From Saccharomycopsis crataegensis (Eukaryota > Ascomycota > Saccharomycetes > Ascoideales > Saccharomycopsidaceae), in NCBI RefSeq assembly GCF_037102585.1, contig NW_027043820.1, positions 124,001 to 188,000 of the forward strand: DNA of 64,000 bases, in the 5' to 3' direction. Below the pieces are notes generated by a model. That model did not search any database, was not told the DNA's origin, and was given only the letters and a program-made list of their open reading frames with translations. The position numbers and the translations under genes are program-made. Below are positions 29,454-39,887 of this stretch, piece by piece. How positions within the stretch are numbered: position 1 is the stretch's first letter; each line of letters opens with the position of its first letter.

Positions 29454-30158
29454 TCATCTATATTTTCTCTTGTACTGTCCGGGGGTCAATGTGTGTTGGA
29501 CTCCCCAAAGCCCCAACTTTTGCTGTTTGGCCTTCTTCTCACACCGTCTGTAGATTGCTTCTTGTCCATCGAACTCACTGCCTGCTTGGTTCTCATAGAC
29601 CACGGCAATCCCATTTTTCAACATCTCCTCGCCAACGTCCTTGGTGATCACCCCCCACTTCTTGATCAACACTTTGGATACCACTCGATTATACTGGTCG
29701 ATCCGTAATGGCTTCACCTTGACTTTCTGATGCAACACGTACTGTCTCAACCACGCAAGACTGTCGTCGGCAAACGGCTGGCTGGGTTTGCCAAAATGGG
29801 CCCTTTCTGGGGCATCGACCCCACATAATCTTACCGACCACGTCTGTTTGGTCAATTGTTTTCTCGCGGTTGGCGGATGACGGAGCCAGCCCCATCCGGC
29901 AAACACTCCCCCAGGAGTATGGAAGAAATGGAAATTATCACCATCTCCTACACTAGTGACGTATCCCACCGAGAATTTCTGACGGAAATGGTTGGTGGGG
30001 ATATCTAGGGCGGTGGGTACCCTTACAAGATGTCTTTTGTACCAGCCGTAACTTGCAAGAAACCCGCCAGTTAAAACACTCGCTAGAAGAATGGTCTTGG
30101 GATGGAAGATCGAAATGTCTTTGGCAGAGGAAGTCTCAGTATTTTTATTGTCTCCCAT
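29454..30158 (-). CDS. LCL3: Lcl3-like membrane-anchored nuclease (staphylococcal nuclease fold)
   Basis: This 234-aa protein has an N-terminal hydrophobic anchor (about 22-41, TILLASVLTGGFLASYGWY) and an SNase-like domain (about 62-220). Domain signatures are VGDGDNFHFFHTPGG, then VRLCGVDAPERAHFGKPSQPF (Arg and Asp/Glu of the active site), then VLIKKWGVITKDVGEEML. The RLCGVDAPE segment is the classical nuclease motif. The family is annotated as probable endonuclease Lcl3, found at mitochondria or membranes; S. cerevisiae Lcl3 (274 aa) is linked to chronological lifespan. The catalytic set appears complete. It is convergent with FMP52 and divergent from SEC53. Confidence 0.93.
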   Translation of the reverse strand: MGDNKNTETSSAKDISIFHPKTILLASVLTGGFLASYGWYKRHLVRVPTALDIPTNHFRQKFSVGYVTSVGDGDNFHFFHTPGGVFAGWGWLRHPPTARKQLTKQTWSVRLCGVDAPERAHFGKPSQPFADDSLAWLRQYVLHQKVKVKPLRIDQYNRVVSKVLIKKWGVITKDVGEEMLKNGIAVVYENQAGSEFDGQEAIYRRCEKKAKQQKLGLWGVQHTLTPGQYKRKYR

Positions 30159-30617
30159 AATTGTTATATTATATTATTATTTACCATCACCAATGGAAGA
30201 TCACCGATGGTTTGTTTGTTAGTTTTTTTTTTCAGATGCCCTTTTTTCCAGTGTGTTGGCTGATCTTCCACTACGCAGCTCTAACAGCACATGGAATGAG
30301 AAATTCCATGTTTACTGAGAGAGAGGATACATACACACAGTCACTGTTGAGCACATTCTTTGCAATCTCTCTCTCATAACCTCTGAAAGTATCATCCCAT
30401 CGTAACCATCTATTGTCCCCCATCGGCAGCCCCACTTCCCAGAGAACATCTCACCACGTGCTGGAAGAGGAAAAAAAAAAACGACAACACATAGATTCTT
30501 TTTTTTTCTTTCATCCTTGCTGGTTGATGATTTCTTCTTCTTCTTCTTCTTTGTCCACGTAATTACTCATTTTACTCGACACGTCTTGTTCTATCCTCCC
30601 CTTACCTATTTCTCATA
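30159..30617. promoter_or_regulatory. LCL3/SEC53 divergent promoter with CACGTG
   Basis: 459 bp. A CACGTG E-box lies at 30455-30460. Poly-T and TTC-rich tracts (about 30498-30550) precede SEC53 and probably form its leader and nucleosome-depleted region. Confidence 0.4.
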
Positions 30618-31382
30618 ATGTCCTCCTTCCAAGATAAAGAAATCCCTGGCGTCATTGCCCTCTTTGATGTCGATGGTACTTTGACCCCTGCTCGTTTGGA
30701 AATTGGTGAAAAAATGAAGACCCTTTTACCTGAATTGCGCAAGAAGATCGTCATTGGGTTTGTCGGGGGTTCTGACTTGGCCAAGCAAAAGGAACAATTG
30801 GGTAGTGATGTCCTCAGTCAATTTGACTACTGTTTCTCCGAAAACGGATTGACCGCTTTCAAAGAAGGTCAAGAATTGGCATCTCAATCCTTTATCAACT
30901 GGATTGGTAATGAAGAATACAACAAGTTGGCCAAGTGGATCTTGGGTTACTTGGCCTCGATCGACCTCCCAGTTAGAAGAGGTACTTTTATCGAGTTCCG
31001 TAATGGTATGATCAACGTTTCTCCAGTTGGTAGAAACGCTTCTACTCAAGAAAGAAACGACTTTGAAGCTTACGACAAGATCCACAAGATCCGTGAAACT
31101 ATGGTCACCGAATTGAAGAAGAACTTCCCTCATTTGGCCTTGACTTACTCTATCGGTGGTCAAATCTCTTTTGACGTGTTCCCAACTGGTTGGGACAAGA
31201 CTTATTGTTTGCAACACATTGCCGACCAAAAGTTCAAGGAAATTCACTTCTTTGGTGATAAGGCTTATCCAGGTGGTAACGACTGGGAAATCTTCAGTGA
31301 TGAAAGAACCATTGGCCACTCTGTCAAGAACCCTGACGAAACTTATGATATCTTGAAGGAATTATTCTTCAAGGAACAATAA
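30618..31382 (+). CDS. SEC53: phosphomannomutase
   Basis: This 254-aa enzyme converts mannose-6-phosphate to mannose-1-phosphate, which feeds GDP-mannose for N- and O-glycosylation and GPI anchors. It is a cytosolic HAD-superfamily protein. Motif I is FDVDGTLT (nucleophile Asp), and cap-domain signatures are [27 protein letters not shown] and [21 protein letters not shown]. The length matches S. cerevisiae Sec53 exactly (254 aa). The last HAD motif reads [14 protein letters not shown]: Ala stands where most homologues have Thr, and Trp where they have Tyr. The catalytic Asp and GGND remain. It has the codon use of a highly expressed gene (TTG for Leu, AAG for Lys, GGT for Gly). Confidence 0.97.
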   Translation: MSSFQDKEIPGVIALFDVDGTLTPARLEIGEKMKTLLPELRKKIVIGFVGGSDLAKQKEQLGSDVLSQFDYCFSENGLTAFKEGQELASQSFINWIGNEEYNKLAKWILGYLASIDLPVRRGTFIEFRNGMINVSPVGRNASTQERNDFEAYDKIHKIRETMVTELKKNFPHLALTYSIGGQISFDVFPTGWDKTYCLQHIADQKFKEIHFFGDKAYPGGNDWEIFSDERTIGHSVKNPDETYDILKELFFKEQ

Positions 31383-31973
31383 GCATCCTCACATCAAATA
31401 ATCTTATTTAGTTCCCATTTATAGTACTTTAATTTTTATTTTTTTATTTTCCATTTTTCTCTATTCAATATCTATTGAATTTTGAAATAGATTTGTTTTT
31501 CTATTTTTCTTCTTTCCAATAAAGGTTGGAAGATCACTTAATCTACACTAATTCTATAATTTATTAATCAAAAATATATTGAGAGTAAATAATAATAATA
31601 ATAATAATACTGATCAAGAAAAGCCAATAATTTACACAACATCTATTGTTCAGAAAAAGATCACAAAAAAATATCACAAAAAAAAAACACCAATGCTAAA
31701 AACACAAAGCAACAAGCACTAGACAGAACTGGGGAAAGAGTAAATTAATATAACACAACACTAAAAATATGAAGCGCATATGTAAAAAAAAAAAATCAAT
31801 AATAATAACAAGACTGTGGAAAAAAAAAATAGTAAATATTAATAGAAGATGAGAAAATCAAAAAAAAAATTAAAGAAGTAAAATCCATTAACATAAATTC
31901 AAGGAAAGAAAAAAAAAATTGAGAAAAAAAAAATTATTAAACAAAAATATGGAATGTTAATTATCAGGAGCGT
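31383..31973. other. SEC53-CYC8 convergent intergenic region
   Basis: 591 bp between two 3' ends, very A-rich on the plus strand, with a short ATA/TAA microsatellite (about 31590-31610) and many poly-A runs. No gene is seen. Confidence 0.5.
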
Positions 31974-34928
31974 TTAATCCTTCATATTTGTATCACCATC
32001 GCGGTCCTTTTCATCTTGATTATTCTTTGCTTCTTCCTTAATCTTTGCTTCTTCCTTAATCTTTACTTCTTCCTTTGGAGCGCCTTCAACTTCTTTCTGG
32101 TATTCATCATCAGTTTTACCAGTTTCCTCTGTATTCTTTTCTTCTTCCATCTGCTCCAATTCTTCATTTTTAATGCTTTTTCTTTCTTCTTCTATCTTAT
32201 CAGCTTTGTCCTTTTCTTCATTCACATTCGTATCCGAGTTGGCATCCTTCATTTCTGTATCATCCTTTGGTACTTCATCAGTTTTATTTGGAGTTTCTGT
32301 CAGGGCTGGCTTATTTTCTTCATCTTCATCTTCTTCTTCATCTTCTTCTTCTTCTTCTTCTTCTTCTTCTTCTTCTTCTTCTTCTTCTTCTTCTTCTTCT
32401 TCTTCTTCTTCTTCTTCTTCTTCTTCTTCTTCTTCTTCTTCTTCTTCTTCCTCATCATCATAATCTTCATCTTCTTCAATTTGTCTTTCCTTAATCTCAT
32501 CCTTTTCTTCTTCGTTCAATTCTTCGTCTTCATCTTCATCAACAGGCTTAGCGTCAGGCAATTTCAAATCAGAATTTTGGGTCGTCGTAGCGGCTTCTTC
32601 CTTATCAGCAACCCCCTTTTCTGTTTCAGTTGCTACTGTAGTAGTATCATTCGTCTCCTTATTCAGCTCAACCAAGGCTGCTGGGTTTTCATTGGCATTG
32701 CTACCATTCCCATTTGATTTTTCAGTAGTAGTGGCGACAGAAGTTTTAGAGATCTCTGAAGACTTCATAATGTTATTCCTAGCACCATTGCTGGACAGTG
32801 TTTTTCTAATTTTTTCCTTGGAACTACCATTATTTAATTCAGATTCACGTTTCGCCGGTACAAGAGGTTTTAAATCTTGCTTAACTGGTTTTTCAACAGA
32901 ATTAGAAGCATTATTAACAGTTGTTAGGATTTGTGTTGGGGCTGTGGCTGCTTGGTCGGAAAATTGGCTATGTGTAGAGCTTTTAGATCCATTGTTCAAA
33001 ATATCTGGATATGCTCTACTTGGAGCCACCGAAATTGGAACCGGAGTTACTATTGGTGCTGGAGTTATAACTGGATCTTGAACAGGGGCTGGTAGTGGAG
33101 CTGGAGCAACAGCGTTAGGAGGTGCTGCAACAGGTTGTGATGTGGAATGAGGAGGATAAGAAACTGCATTAGGGCCTTGTGTGTGCACCTGTGGCTTCTC
33201 ACGGTAGCTATTCGTAGAGCTAGCGGGTTTAACTTGAGATGGATAACTATCTTGAGATGGAGGAGCTGGAAGAGCTGGCGCTTGAGATTGTGGAGCTGGT
33301 TGTGCTAGCGGGGTGGTCCCCATTTCCAATTGTCTTAAAGGTTTCTGCTGTTGGAATTCTTGATCTTGTCTATTTGGAATCATCCCTGAAGGCAATCGTA
33401 TTTCCAATGAAGGAGGTGGCAAGGTTGAAGTACCACCTTCCTTTTGATATCTTTGTAATTGCTCCAATCTGGCCTTGATGTGAGGGTTGTTTGGATCTAA
33501 GCTTTGCGCATGATTGTAAGCATCTAACGCATCGGTCAACTGGCCATTGCAAGTTTCATACAACGTACCCAAATCATACCAAACTTCGGAGATATATGGG
33601 TTCAATCTAATAGCACGAGTGTAGGCATTAAGAGCATCACGATACTGAGAAATTTGATAATAAAGAACCCCAATAGAACACCAGAACGTTGGGTTACGGG
33701 AATCTTTATTGACGGCATGTTGAAACGCTTCATATGCTTCATTATAATCACCTTTGGCCATATGAACACGACCAAGATGGTACCAAGTATGAGCATCTTC
33801 TGGGTCGAGTTCGAGAGATTGATTAAGAAGTTGAAGGGCTGAATCAAGATTGTGGAAATTTGCAGCTTGTTGAGAGTACAAACAGCCGAGAAGTTGAAGG
33901 ACTTTTGCATGACGCGGGTTCGATTGGAGAACTCTTTCATACGCATCCTTTGCTCCAGTGAAATCACGTTGTTGTTCAAGAACAGATCCGATTTGGAACC
34001 ACACATCTGGTTGGGTCAACGGTGATGGAGGATCTGGGAGAATATATTTGAAACAATCCAACGATTGGGTACATTTGTTTTGTTGTTTGTAAATGATCCC
34101 GAGTCGGAAATAAATTTCTGTTGCCTTTTCAAAGTTTGGATCGAGTTCAAGAACACGAGCAAACGCCTCCTCTGCGAATTCAAGAGATCCATAACGATCA
34201 TATAAGATCCCAATTCCGTGCCATAATTTAGGGATATTTGGATTTTGCAAATGATACAATGCTTGTTGGTACGCAGCGTAGGCTCTCTGTAAATCATCCA
34301 ACATCAAGTAGCAATGACCAAGTAACCCCCAGGTTTCCCCATTAGAATTATCGGTGGTCAACGCTTTTTGATAAAGTTCTGCGGCAGTGGAGAACATATC
34401 ACGATGGCGGTACAAATTCCCAAGTCTGGTCAAAGCTGGAGCATTGCCAGGATTGACTTTGAGGACAGAGTTATAAGCCTGTACTGCACGATCAGCGTTG
34501 CCCATAGTTTCAAAACAAGAGGCGATCGAGAACCAGGTATCGGCCATGGCATTTATACTGGCAACATACGAAGGGTTTTCCGTCTGTTGTTGAGATGAGA
34601 CTTGCTGAGATGACTGTTGGGTCATTCCTTGGGCCGATGATGGTGGTTGTTGCTGTGGTTGTTGTTGTTGTTGCTGCTGTTGTTGTGGTGGTGGCTGTTG
34701 TTGTTGTTGTGAAGCAGGAGGTGGCAACGTAGCTGGACCGGGTGGTGGTGGTTGATGATGATGTTGAGAACTGCCATTTAGGCCACTAGAATCATTTCTG
34801 ATATGGTGGTGTGGTGGTGGTGGGAGGTATTGGTTCTGCTGGGGAGGGGTGGCGGCAGGTAAGTGGTGACTGTTGGGATTTATCATTGGACTCCTTGCGA
34901 TGGATGAAGGCTGGTGAAGCGCCGACAT
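31974..34928 (-). CDS. CYC8: general transcriptional corepressor Cyc8/Ssn6 (TPR)
   Basis: This 984-aa protein is the Ssn6/Cyc8 partner of Tup1, recruited by DNA-bound repressors. The N-terminal region (1-120) is rich in His, Pro and Gln, with Gln runs near 74-93. About ten TPR repeats fill 131-492 (TWFSIASCFETMGNADRAV, then APALTRLGNLYRHRDMF, then WYHLGRVHMAKGDYNEAYEA and others). The rest is disordered. A Pro/Ala/Gln region is followed by a very acidic C-terminal part with about 40 consecutive Glu residues, coded by a TTC/TCT-type microsatellite on the plus strand (32329-32451). Length and layout match S. cerevisiae Cyc8 (966 aa). It is divergent from VAM6. Confidence 0.96.
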   Translation of the reverse strand: MSALHQPSSIARSPMINPNSHHLPAATPPQQNQYLPPPPHHHIRNDSSGLNGSSQHHHQPPPPGPATLPPPASQQQQQPPPQQQQQQQQQPQQQPPSSAQGMTQQSSQQVSSQQQTENPSYVASINAMADTWFSIASCFETMGNADRAVQAYNSVLKVNPGNAPALTRLGNLYRHRDMFSTAAELYQKALTTDNSNGETWGLLGHCYLMLDDLQRAYAAYQQALYHLQNPNIPKLWHGIGILYDRYGSLEFAEEAFARVLELDPNFEKATEIYFRLGIIYKQQNKCTQSLDCFKYILPDPPSPLTQPDVWFQIGSVLEQQRDFTGAKDAYERVLQSNPRHAKVLQLLGCLYSQQAANFHNLDSALQLLNQSLELDPEDAHTWYHLGRVHMAKGDYNEAYEAFQHAVNKDSRNPTFWCSIGVLYYQISQYRDALNAYTRAIRLNPYISEVWYDLGTLYETCNGQLTDALDAYNHAQSLDPNNPHIKARLEQLQRYQKEGGTSTLPPPSLEIRLPSGMIPNRQDQEFQQQKPLRQLEMGTTPLAQPAPQSQAPALPAPPSQDSYPSQVKPASSTNSYREKPQVHTQGPNAVSYPPHSTSQPVAAPPNAVAPAPLPAPVQDPVITPAPIVTPVPISVAPSRAYPDILNNGSKSSTHSQFSDQAATAPTQILTTVNNASNSVEKPVKQDLKPLVPAKRESELNNGSSKEKIRKTLSSNGARNNIMKSSEISKTSVATTTEKSNGNGSNANENPAALVELNKETNDTTTVATETEKGVADKEEAATTTQNSDLKLPDAKPVDEDEDEELNEEEKDEIKERQIEEDEDYDDEEEEEEEEEEEEEEEEEEEEEEEEEEEEEEEEEEEEEDEEEDEDEENKPALTETPNKTDEVPKDDTEMKDANSDTNVNEEKDKADKIEEERKSIKNEELEQMEEEKNTEETGKTDDEYQKEVEGAPKEEVKIKEEAKIKEEAKNNQDEKDRDGDTNMKD
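32329..32451. repeat. trinucleotide repeat coding for poly-Glu in CYC8
   Basis: An almost pure TTC run (GAA/GAG on the coding strand) of about 40 triplets. It is likely to be length-variable and difficult to assemble. Confidence 0.9.
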
Positions 34929-35627
34929 TGTTGTTGATGATGATTGTATTTTGAGTGTATTTTTTTTTTTTTTTTTTTTTTTTCTTCTTCTTGTACTTGT
35001 TTATTTGGAAGATCTTTCCTTTTCACGTCAAGTAAGTGACTGTCTATAAGTGCAAGATATGGGGAGTGATTATCAATTAGTAGACCAGGATTTAACGGTA
35101 CTTTACCATCGAGGAATGGGAGATGGCAAGAGAGACAGGGGTGGGGCAGGTATGACGTTGTATCGTTGTATAGTGTCAAGGGGAAAAGAGGGAATATTCA
35201 GCAGTAATTGGCCGTTTGTGGTTGAAAATTTATGTTTTGGAAAGTTTGAAAGGCCGCCGCCGCCACCCCTCGCTCACATTTCCCGCCCGCCGCCCTCCTC
35301 CTCCTCCCTGGCCCCAGGGCTACAACGCCACGGCAGAGCGAGAAAACTTTATTCGGCACCCCCTGACGCACCCCCTGCATCAGCAGCCGCGGTCACGTTT
35401 TTGATGGTTTGGTTTCTGGGTGTTTCTGGGTGTTGGGTTTATTGAAATTAAATGGATGTCAGTGTGGTGTGGGTGTATTAGGTAATCAATTACAAAGACC
35501 CGTGGCAATGGCGTGTGTTGCCCGGTTATTACTATTTACAGCGATATCATCCGTAATAATAATAATAAGAATAAGAATGACAATTAGTGTTAACCAAACC
35601 ATTCCTAATCAAAAATAGAATGAAGCA
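34929..35627. promoter_or_regulatory. CYC8/VAM6 divergent promoter with GC-rich island
   Basis: 699 bp. A poly-T tract (34959-34982) abuts the CYC8 leader. A strikingly G+C-rich block (about 35249-35400) contains repeated GCCGCC and CCCTCCTCC words, unlike the AT-rich surroundings. A three-codon upstream frame (ATG AAG CAA TGA, 35620-35631) overlaps the VAM6 start. Confidence 0.5.
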
Positions 35628-38600
35628 ATGAGTACCGTCATATCTCCCAGGTCCATTGTCAGGGCCCCAAGCATCTCCTGCTTTCTCCCAGTTGACAATC
35701 GTTTGCTAATTGCAACAATTGGAGGCGAGATTATCATCTACTCCACCACCGATGATGATTCCAATAGCACCTTTGTCAACGACCCTTTAGATAGTCCTGT
35801 CACTTTAACATCGCTCAACAATTCCCACCCAACCTCTCCAATTCTAAGCGCCGTATCACCCAGCAATAACCCTGGTGACCCGAGCCTACAAAACTGGCTA
35901 GATTCAACTGGTCACCAATTGACCGCGGTGACAAAGTTTCAGATATCTTCTAAACCAATAACGGAAATGAAATACCTAAAGGATCTCAATTACTTAATTC
36001 TCAAGTATGACAATTGCCTACATCTCTACAATTTCTCGACTTTCAAGCTAGTGAAGACCCTCGTGAACTCAAAAGGTTTGACTTCATATGCTGTGTTCTC
36101 ACAAATGTACGAATCAGAACTTGGAGAAATTTATAACCATCAACGAACAAAAGAATCAAATAATAATCCACCAAAAGATAAAGACATCCAATCAAAGCTC
36201 CATAAATTGGACTCGTACTCTTTGTATCAAAACTTTTATGATCACGATCCTTTTGAAGAATCTTCAATGTCAACTGCATCATTCACCACCACTGCTTACG
36301 CCCCCGATGATATGATTCACTCATACCTAGCGTATTCAGTTAAACGCAGACTCTATATCATTAGTTGGGATATTAACGACTCGAACTCTTTTAAAGAAGT
36401 CTCAATTGCGTTACCAGACAAAGTCCGGAACTTTGAGTTTCTAAATAGTACAAAAATCCTTGTGGGGCTAACTTCAGACTTTGATATTGTTGATATTCCA
36501 ACTGGTACATTAATCCATTTGCCACTACCGGCAATATCCATCAATGCCTCTTATTCTTCGTCGTTTCTTTCATCGTTTAGTGGTGGTCCAAGACATAATC
36601 TTTCATTAGTTAAACTAATTCATAATCTGACCCTTCTTGTGGCACACGACAGAACTTCAATTAAACTTCATAACGCCACATTGGAGCCTCTCAATAAATC
36701 ATATCTCACATTCACTTCAACTCCGATCTCCATACACTATCTTTTCCCCTATATTGTGCTTGTGACCACCACCGCGATCGAAATCCGCGATCCGAAAAAT
36801 GGCTATTTACTACAATCCATTTCCATTGGACATTCGCAGTCTCCAATTTCGATCATCGTTGATCCAATTCAAAATTTCTTGTATTTACAATCAGGCTCTA
36901 CGTTGATGCAATGTCAACCGAAATCATTTATTTCACAACTTAATTCATTAGAAGCCAGTCATCGATTAGATGAAGCGGCAAATTTGGCATTTCAACTACC
37001 AGAGACTTTTTTACCTGATAAGACCAGTCGACTTCGTCAATTACAAATTAAAAAGGCAGCGAGACTTTTCAGCCTGACGGTGGCGATGAGACTGCCACTG
37101 GATAAAAAATTATCTGAAGCCATGGAATTATTTTCTAGCTTTTTAGCCCCTCCAGAATTGGTGTTATCACTTTTCCCGAGATTTGTTACTGGCCATACCG
37201 AGTATTCAAGACGGACGGAATTTGATGGGTTTGTGGATACTTCTTTGTCGAACATTACGTTTGATGACTTGATGCTTGCTGATGATAACAACATATTAGG
37301 ACGCGAAGTATCTAATTCTGACATCGTTACTGTTCAAGGTTCAAGGCCGTCTACCCCAACTCCATTTGCCCCATCTACACCAAAGCAAGGCATGACGAGA
37401 TCTTCATCGGTGATGAATATCACTGGTGATTCTAAGAGTATTTATAGCGTAGGTACCGCCACCACTAGTACTCCAAACCGAATGCATCATCATCATCATC
37501 ATCGCCATCATTTTAATAAAGAGCAAGTGCGAATCAAACAAAATAGAAAGAAATTGATGAAAGCGATTCATGCATTGGTGGGGTATCTTGCTGATACTAG
37601 AAGAAAAATTGGCAAAATGTTACAGTACGCTGGAGAATTGAATAACGATTCTGGTAGTAGCAAACCATTATTATATTGGAAGACTCAGCCATTGCCGCTA
37701 GATATTTTTGGAGCTGATTTAAATAAGGTGGCGACATTGGTTGACGATACATTATTTTGTTGTTATTTGATGATATCGCCGCTTTTGATTGGACCGTTGT
37801 TTAGGGTCAACAATTGGTGTAGTGTGGAAATTGTTGAAGAACGTTTAATGTGCCATCGGAAGAGTATAATCGAAGACAATAATCTGTTTGACGGTTCTTT
37901 TGATGACAGTGGTTTGATTGCCGGACGGGAAGATGAGTCGATTATTCGCGGCAAATTTTATACTGAATTGATCGATTTCTATCATGGGAAGAAGTTACAT
38001 GGCAAAGCTTTGGAATTATTGAAGAGGTTAGGGAATGATGAAGAAATTACTATAGAATCTCTTAATCCTGATGATGAGACTGATGATGAGACTGATGATG
38101 AGATGAGATCACGATCATCAGACACTTCAACCCCAGAATCGATCCCATCGCTTCTTCTCACGCCTGCCACGGTTCATTTATCCAATTCTGTTGAGGCACT
38201 TGAAGCCCTCAGAAGTCCCTTGTCGACGATTCATTATTTATTGAAACTCAACCAAGATTATTTGCGATTAATTTTCCAATATATTATGTGGCCGATGCTG
38301 GTGATGCCAGATAAGGCGATGCTTGTATTTCTTGCGGATTCCGAGGAGAATGAGCTGTTGAATCGTGAATCGGTGGTGGATTTTTTGATGACGGGACTCG
38401 ATTTTGACGATGAGTCCATGAGGCTAAAATATGTTATTGACTACCTTGAGCATGTTATTGGCGATTTCAATGACAGCAATCCTAAATTGCATACCAAGTA
38501 TGTTGAATTATTGTTGGAGTTGTCGCTGGAAGAAAACCGTGATTTGTCGACGTCAGCTTATTATGATAAACTTGTGGCGTTTGTGAGTACCACCAATAAT

Positions 38601-39377
38601 TACGAACCCCGGACGTGTCTAAGGCTTCTTCAAACAAGGGTTTCCCAAGGTATTGATGCGGATGTGAGCCGGTTTATTTATTTGCAAACTTTTATTTACC
38701 GTCGGTTGGGAGATCATTTACAAGTGTTACAATTACTTGTTTGGTCGTTGCATGACCATGCGAGGGCTAGTGAATATTGTAGTGAGTTGTTTAAACAGGA
38801 TGGTGAGCGGGTGGGCAAGCATTGGTTGTATGAATTATTAAAAATGTATTTAAAGAGTGATGGTAAAGCAGCCTTGGATACTGAAACTGATGATGATATG
38901 GTATATGGAGTGTTGCGTAGTAATCTTCAACATGCGCTTGAACTTTTAGAAACCCATCGGTACGCCACTCGTCTTCAACTTTCACAAATCCTTGGGCTTT
39001 TCCCCGGGGAAGTTCCAATATCAATGATCGCGTCGATGTTTGCTAAGCATACCACGATGCAATCACTGACCCTTGCGAAATCTCGGACCATGCAAGCGTT
39101 GGCCAAAGTGGAATTGATCAAGCATCAACATAATTTACTTAGCATGCGGTCGAAGCTGGTGGTGGTTGATTCTACTACGCGGTGTGGGTGGTGTGGTAAA
39201 GGATTGGGAGGTAGTGTGATTGGTATTGTTCCGAATTTCCATAAATCCGTCAGTTCAGGAATGGTGATACATTATGGATGTATTGTTGATTTTGAAACGC
39301 ATTGCAAGAAGCAAGTTACAGGAGGAGGAGGAGGAGGAGTTACGGGGATGAAGGTTATAAAGTTTGGAGATCGTTAA
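35628..39377 (+). CDS. VAM6: Vps39/Vam6 subunit of the HOPS tethering complex
   Basis: This 1249-aa protein has the layout of Vps39. An N-terminal CNH-type beta-propeller spans about 1-440 (FLPVDNRLLIATIGGEIIIY, ISCFLP) and a clathrin-repeat alpha-solenoid spans about 440-1170 (YLQTFIYRRLGDHLQVLQLL). A C-terminal zinc-binding segment at about 1184-1225 reads CGWCGKGLGGSVIGIVPN, then HYGCIVDF. HOPS drives late endosome and vacuole fusion through the Rab7 protein Ypt7. It is longer than S. cerevisiae Vam6 (1049 aa) because of disordered inserts, including a His run (about 620-630) and an Asp/Thr repeat (DDETDDETDDEM, near 816-828). The start is the first ATG with upstream A-rich context. It is convergent with FAD2. 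Confidence 0.88.
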   Translation: MSTVISPRSIVRAPSISCFLPVDNRLLIATIGGEIIIYSTTDDDSNSTFVNDPLDSPVTLTSLNNSHPTSPILSAVSPSNNPGDPSLQNWLDSTGHQLTAVTKFQISSKPITEMKYLKDLNYLILKYDNCLHLYNFSTFKLVKTLVNSKGLTSYAVFSQMYESELGEIYNHQRTKESNNNPPKDKDIQSKLHKLDSYSLYQNFYDHDPFEESSMSTASFTTTAYAPDDMIHSYLAYSVKRRLYIISWDINDSNSFKEVSIALPDKVRNFEFLNSTKILVGLTSDFDIVDIPTGTLIHLPLPAISINASYSSSFLSSFSGGPRHNLSLVKLIHNLTLLVAHDRTSIKLHNATLEPLNKSYLTFTSTPISIHYLFPYIVLVTTTAIEIRDPKNGYLLQSISIGHSQSPISIIVDPIQNFLYLQSGSTLMQCQPKSFISQLNSLEASHRLDEAANLAFQLPETFLPDKTSRLRQLQIKKAARLFSLTVAMRLPLDKKLSEAMELFSSFLAPPELVLSLFPRFVTGHTEYSRRTEFDGFVDTSLSNITFDDLMLADDNNILGREVSNSDIVTVQGSRPSTPTPFAPSTPKQGMTRSSSVMNITGDSKSIYSVGTATTSTPNRMHHHHHHRHHFNKEQVRIKQNRKKLMKAIHALVGYLADTRRKIGKMLQYAGELNNDSGSSKPLLYWKTQPLPLDIFGADLNKVATLVDDTLFCCYLMISPLLIGPLFRVNNWCSVEIVEERLMCHRKSIIEDNNLFDGSFDDSGLIAGREDESIIRGKFYTELIDFYHGKKLHGKALELLKRLGNDEEITIESLNPDDETDDETDDEMRSRSSDTSTPESIPSLLLTPATVHLSNSVEALEALRSPLSTIHYLLKLNQDYLRLIFQYIMWPMLVMPDKAMLVFLADSEENELLNRESVVDFLMTGLDFDDESMRLKYVIDYLEHVIGDFNDSNPKLHTKYVELLLELSLEENRDLSTSAYYDKLVAFVSTTNNYEPRTCLRLLQTRVSQGIDADVSRFIYLQTFIYRRLGDHLQVLQLLVWSLHDHARASEYCSELFKQDGERVGKHWLYELLKMYLKSDGKAALDTETDDDMVYGVLRSNLQHALELLETHRYATRLQLSQILGLFPGEVPISMIASMFAKHTTMQSLTLAKSRTMQALAKVELIKHQHNLLSMRSKLVVVDSTTRCGWCGKGLGGSVIGIVPNFHKSVSSGMVIHYGCIVDFETHCKKQVTGGGGGGVTGMKVIKFGDR

Positions 39378-39887
39378 AGTGATGTAATAATATTTTTTTT
39401 TATATAGTGTAATCTATTTGTTTTTTTGTTTGTTTGTTTGTTGTTGTTAATGTTGTTGTTGTTTTTGTTTTTGTTTTTTTTGGTATCAGTTGTATCAATT
39501 TTTTTTTTTTTTTTAAGTTAGTTTACATTTAATCATTTGTTTTTAAGTTGTGTTGGTTTATAAATTTTGGAAAAATCGTTAAGTTTTACGTTTACATATT
39601 TTTATACAATTATCCTTATACTAATTTAATGAAGAAAAGAAGGGTGTGTGAAGAAAAAAAAAAGTAAAACAAAAGAAGTAAAACAAAACTATAGAGAAAA
39701 TTCTAGGTATATTGTACTAATTGTTTATATAATAATAAAAATAATTAATTAATTTAACAAAAACAAAAAATTGACAAAAATATAAAAATAAAACCAATTA
39801 TAGAGATAAATATTTATAAATATTATATATATATATATATAAATGTTTGGTACCAATTTTTTTTTTTTTTCTTACATTTTTTGTCAA
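39378..39887. other. VAM6-FAD2 convergent intergenic region
   Basis: 510 bp, extremely AT-rich: TTTG repeats (39420-39480), poly-T (39500-39515) and a TA run (39826-39840). No gene is seen; it probably holds two terminators. Confidence 0.5.

Noticed and set aside
32016-32717. 233-aa Phe-rich open frame antisense to CYC8
   Set aside because: It is produced by the poly-Glu triplet repeat on the opposite strand.
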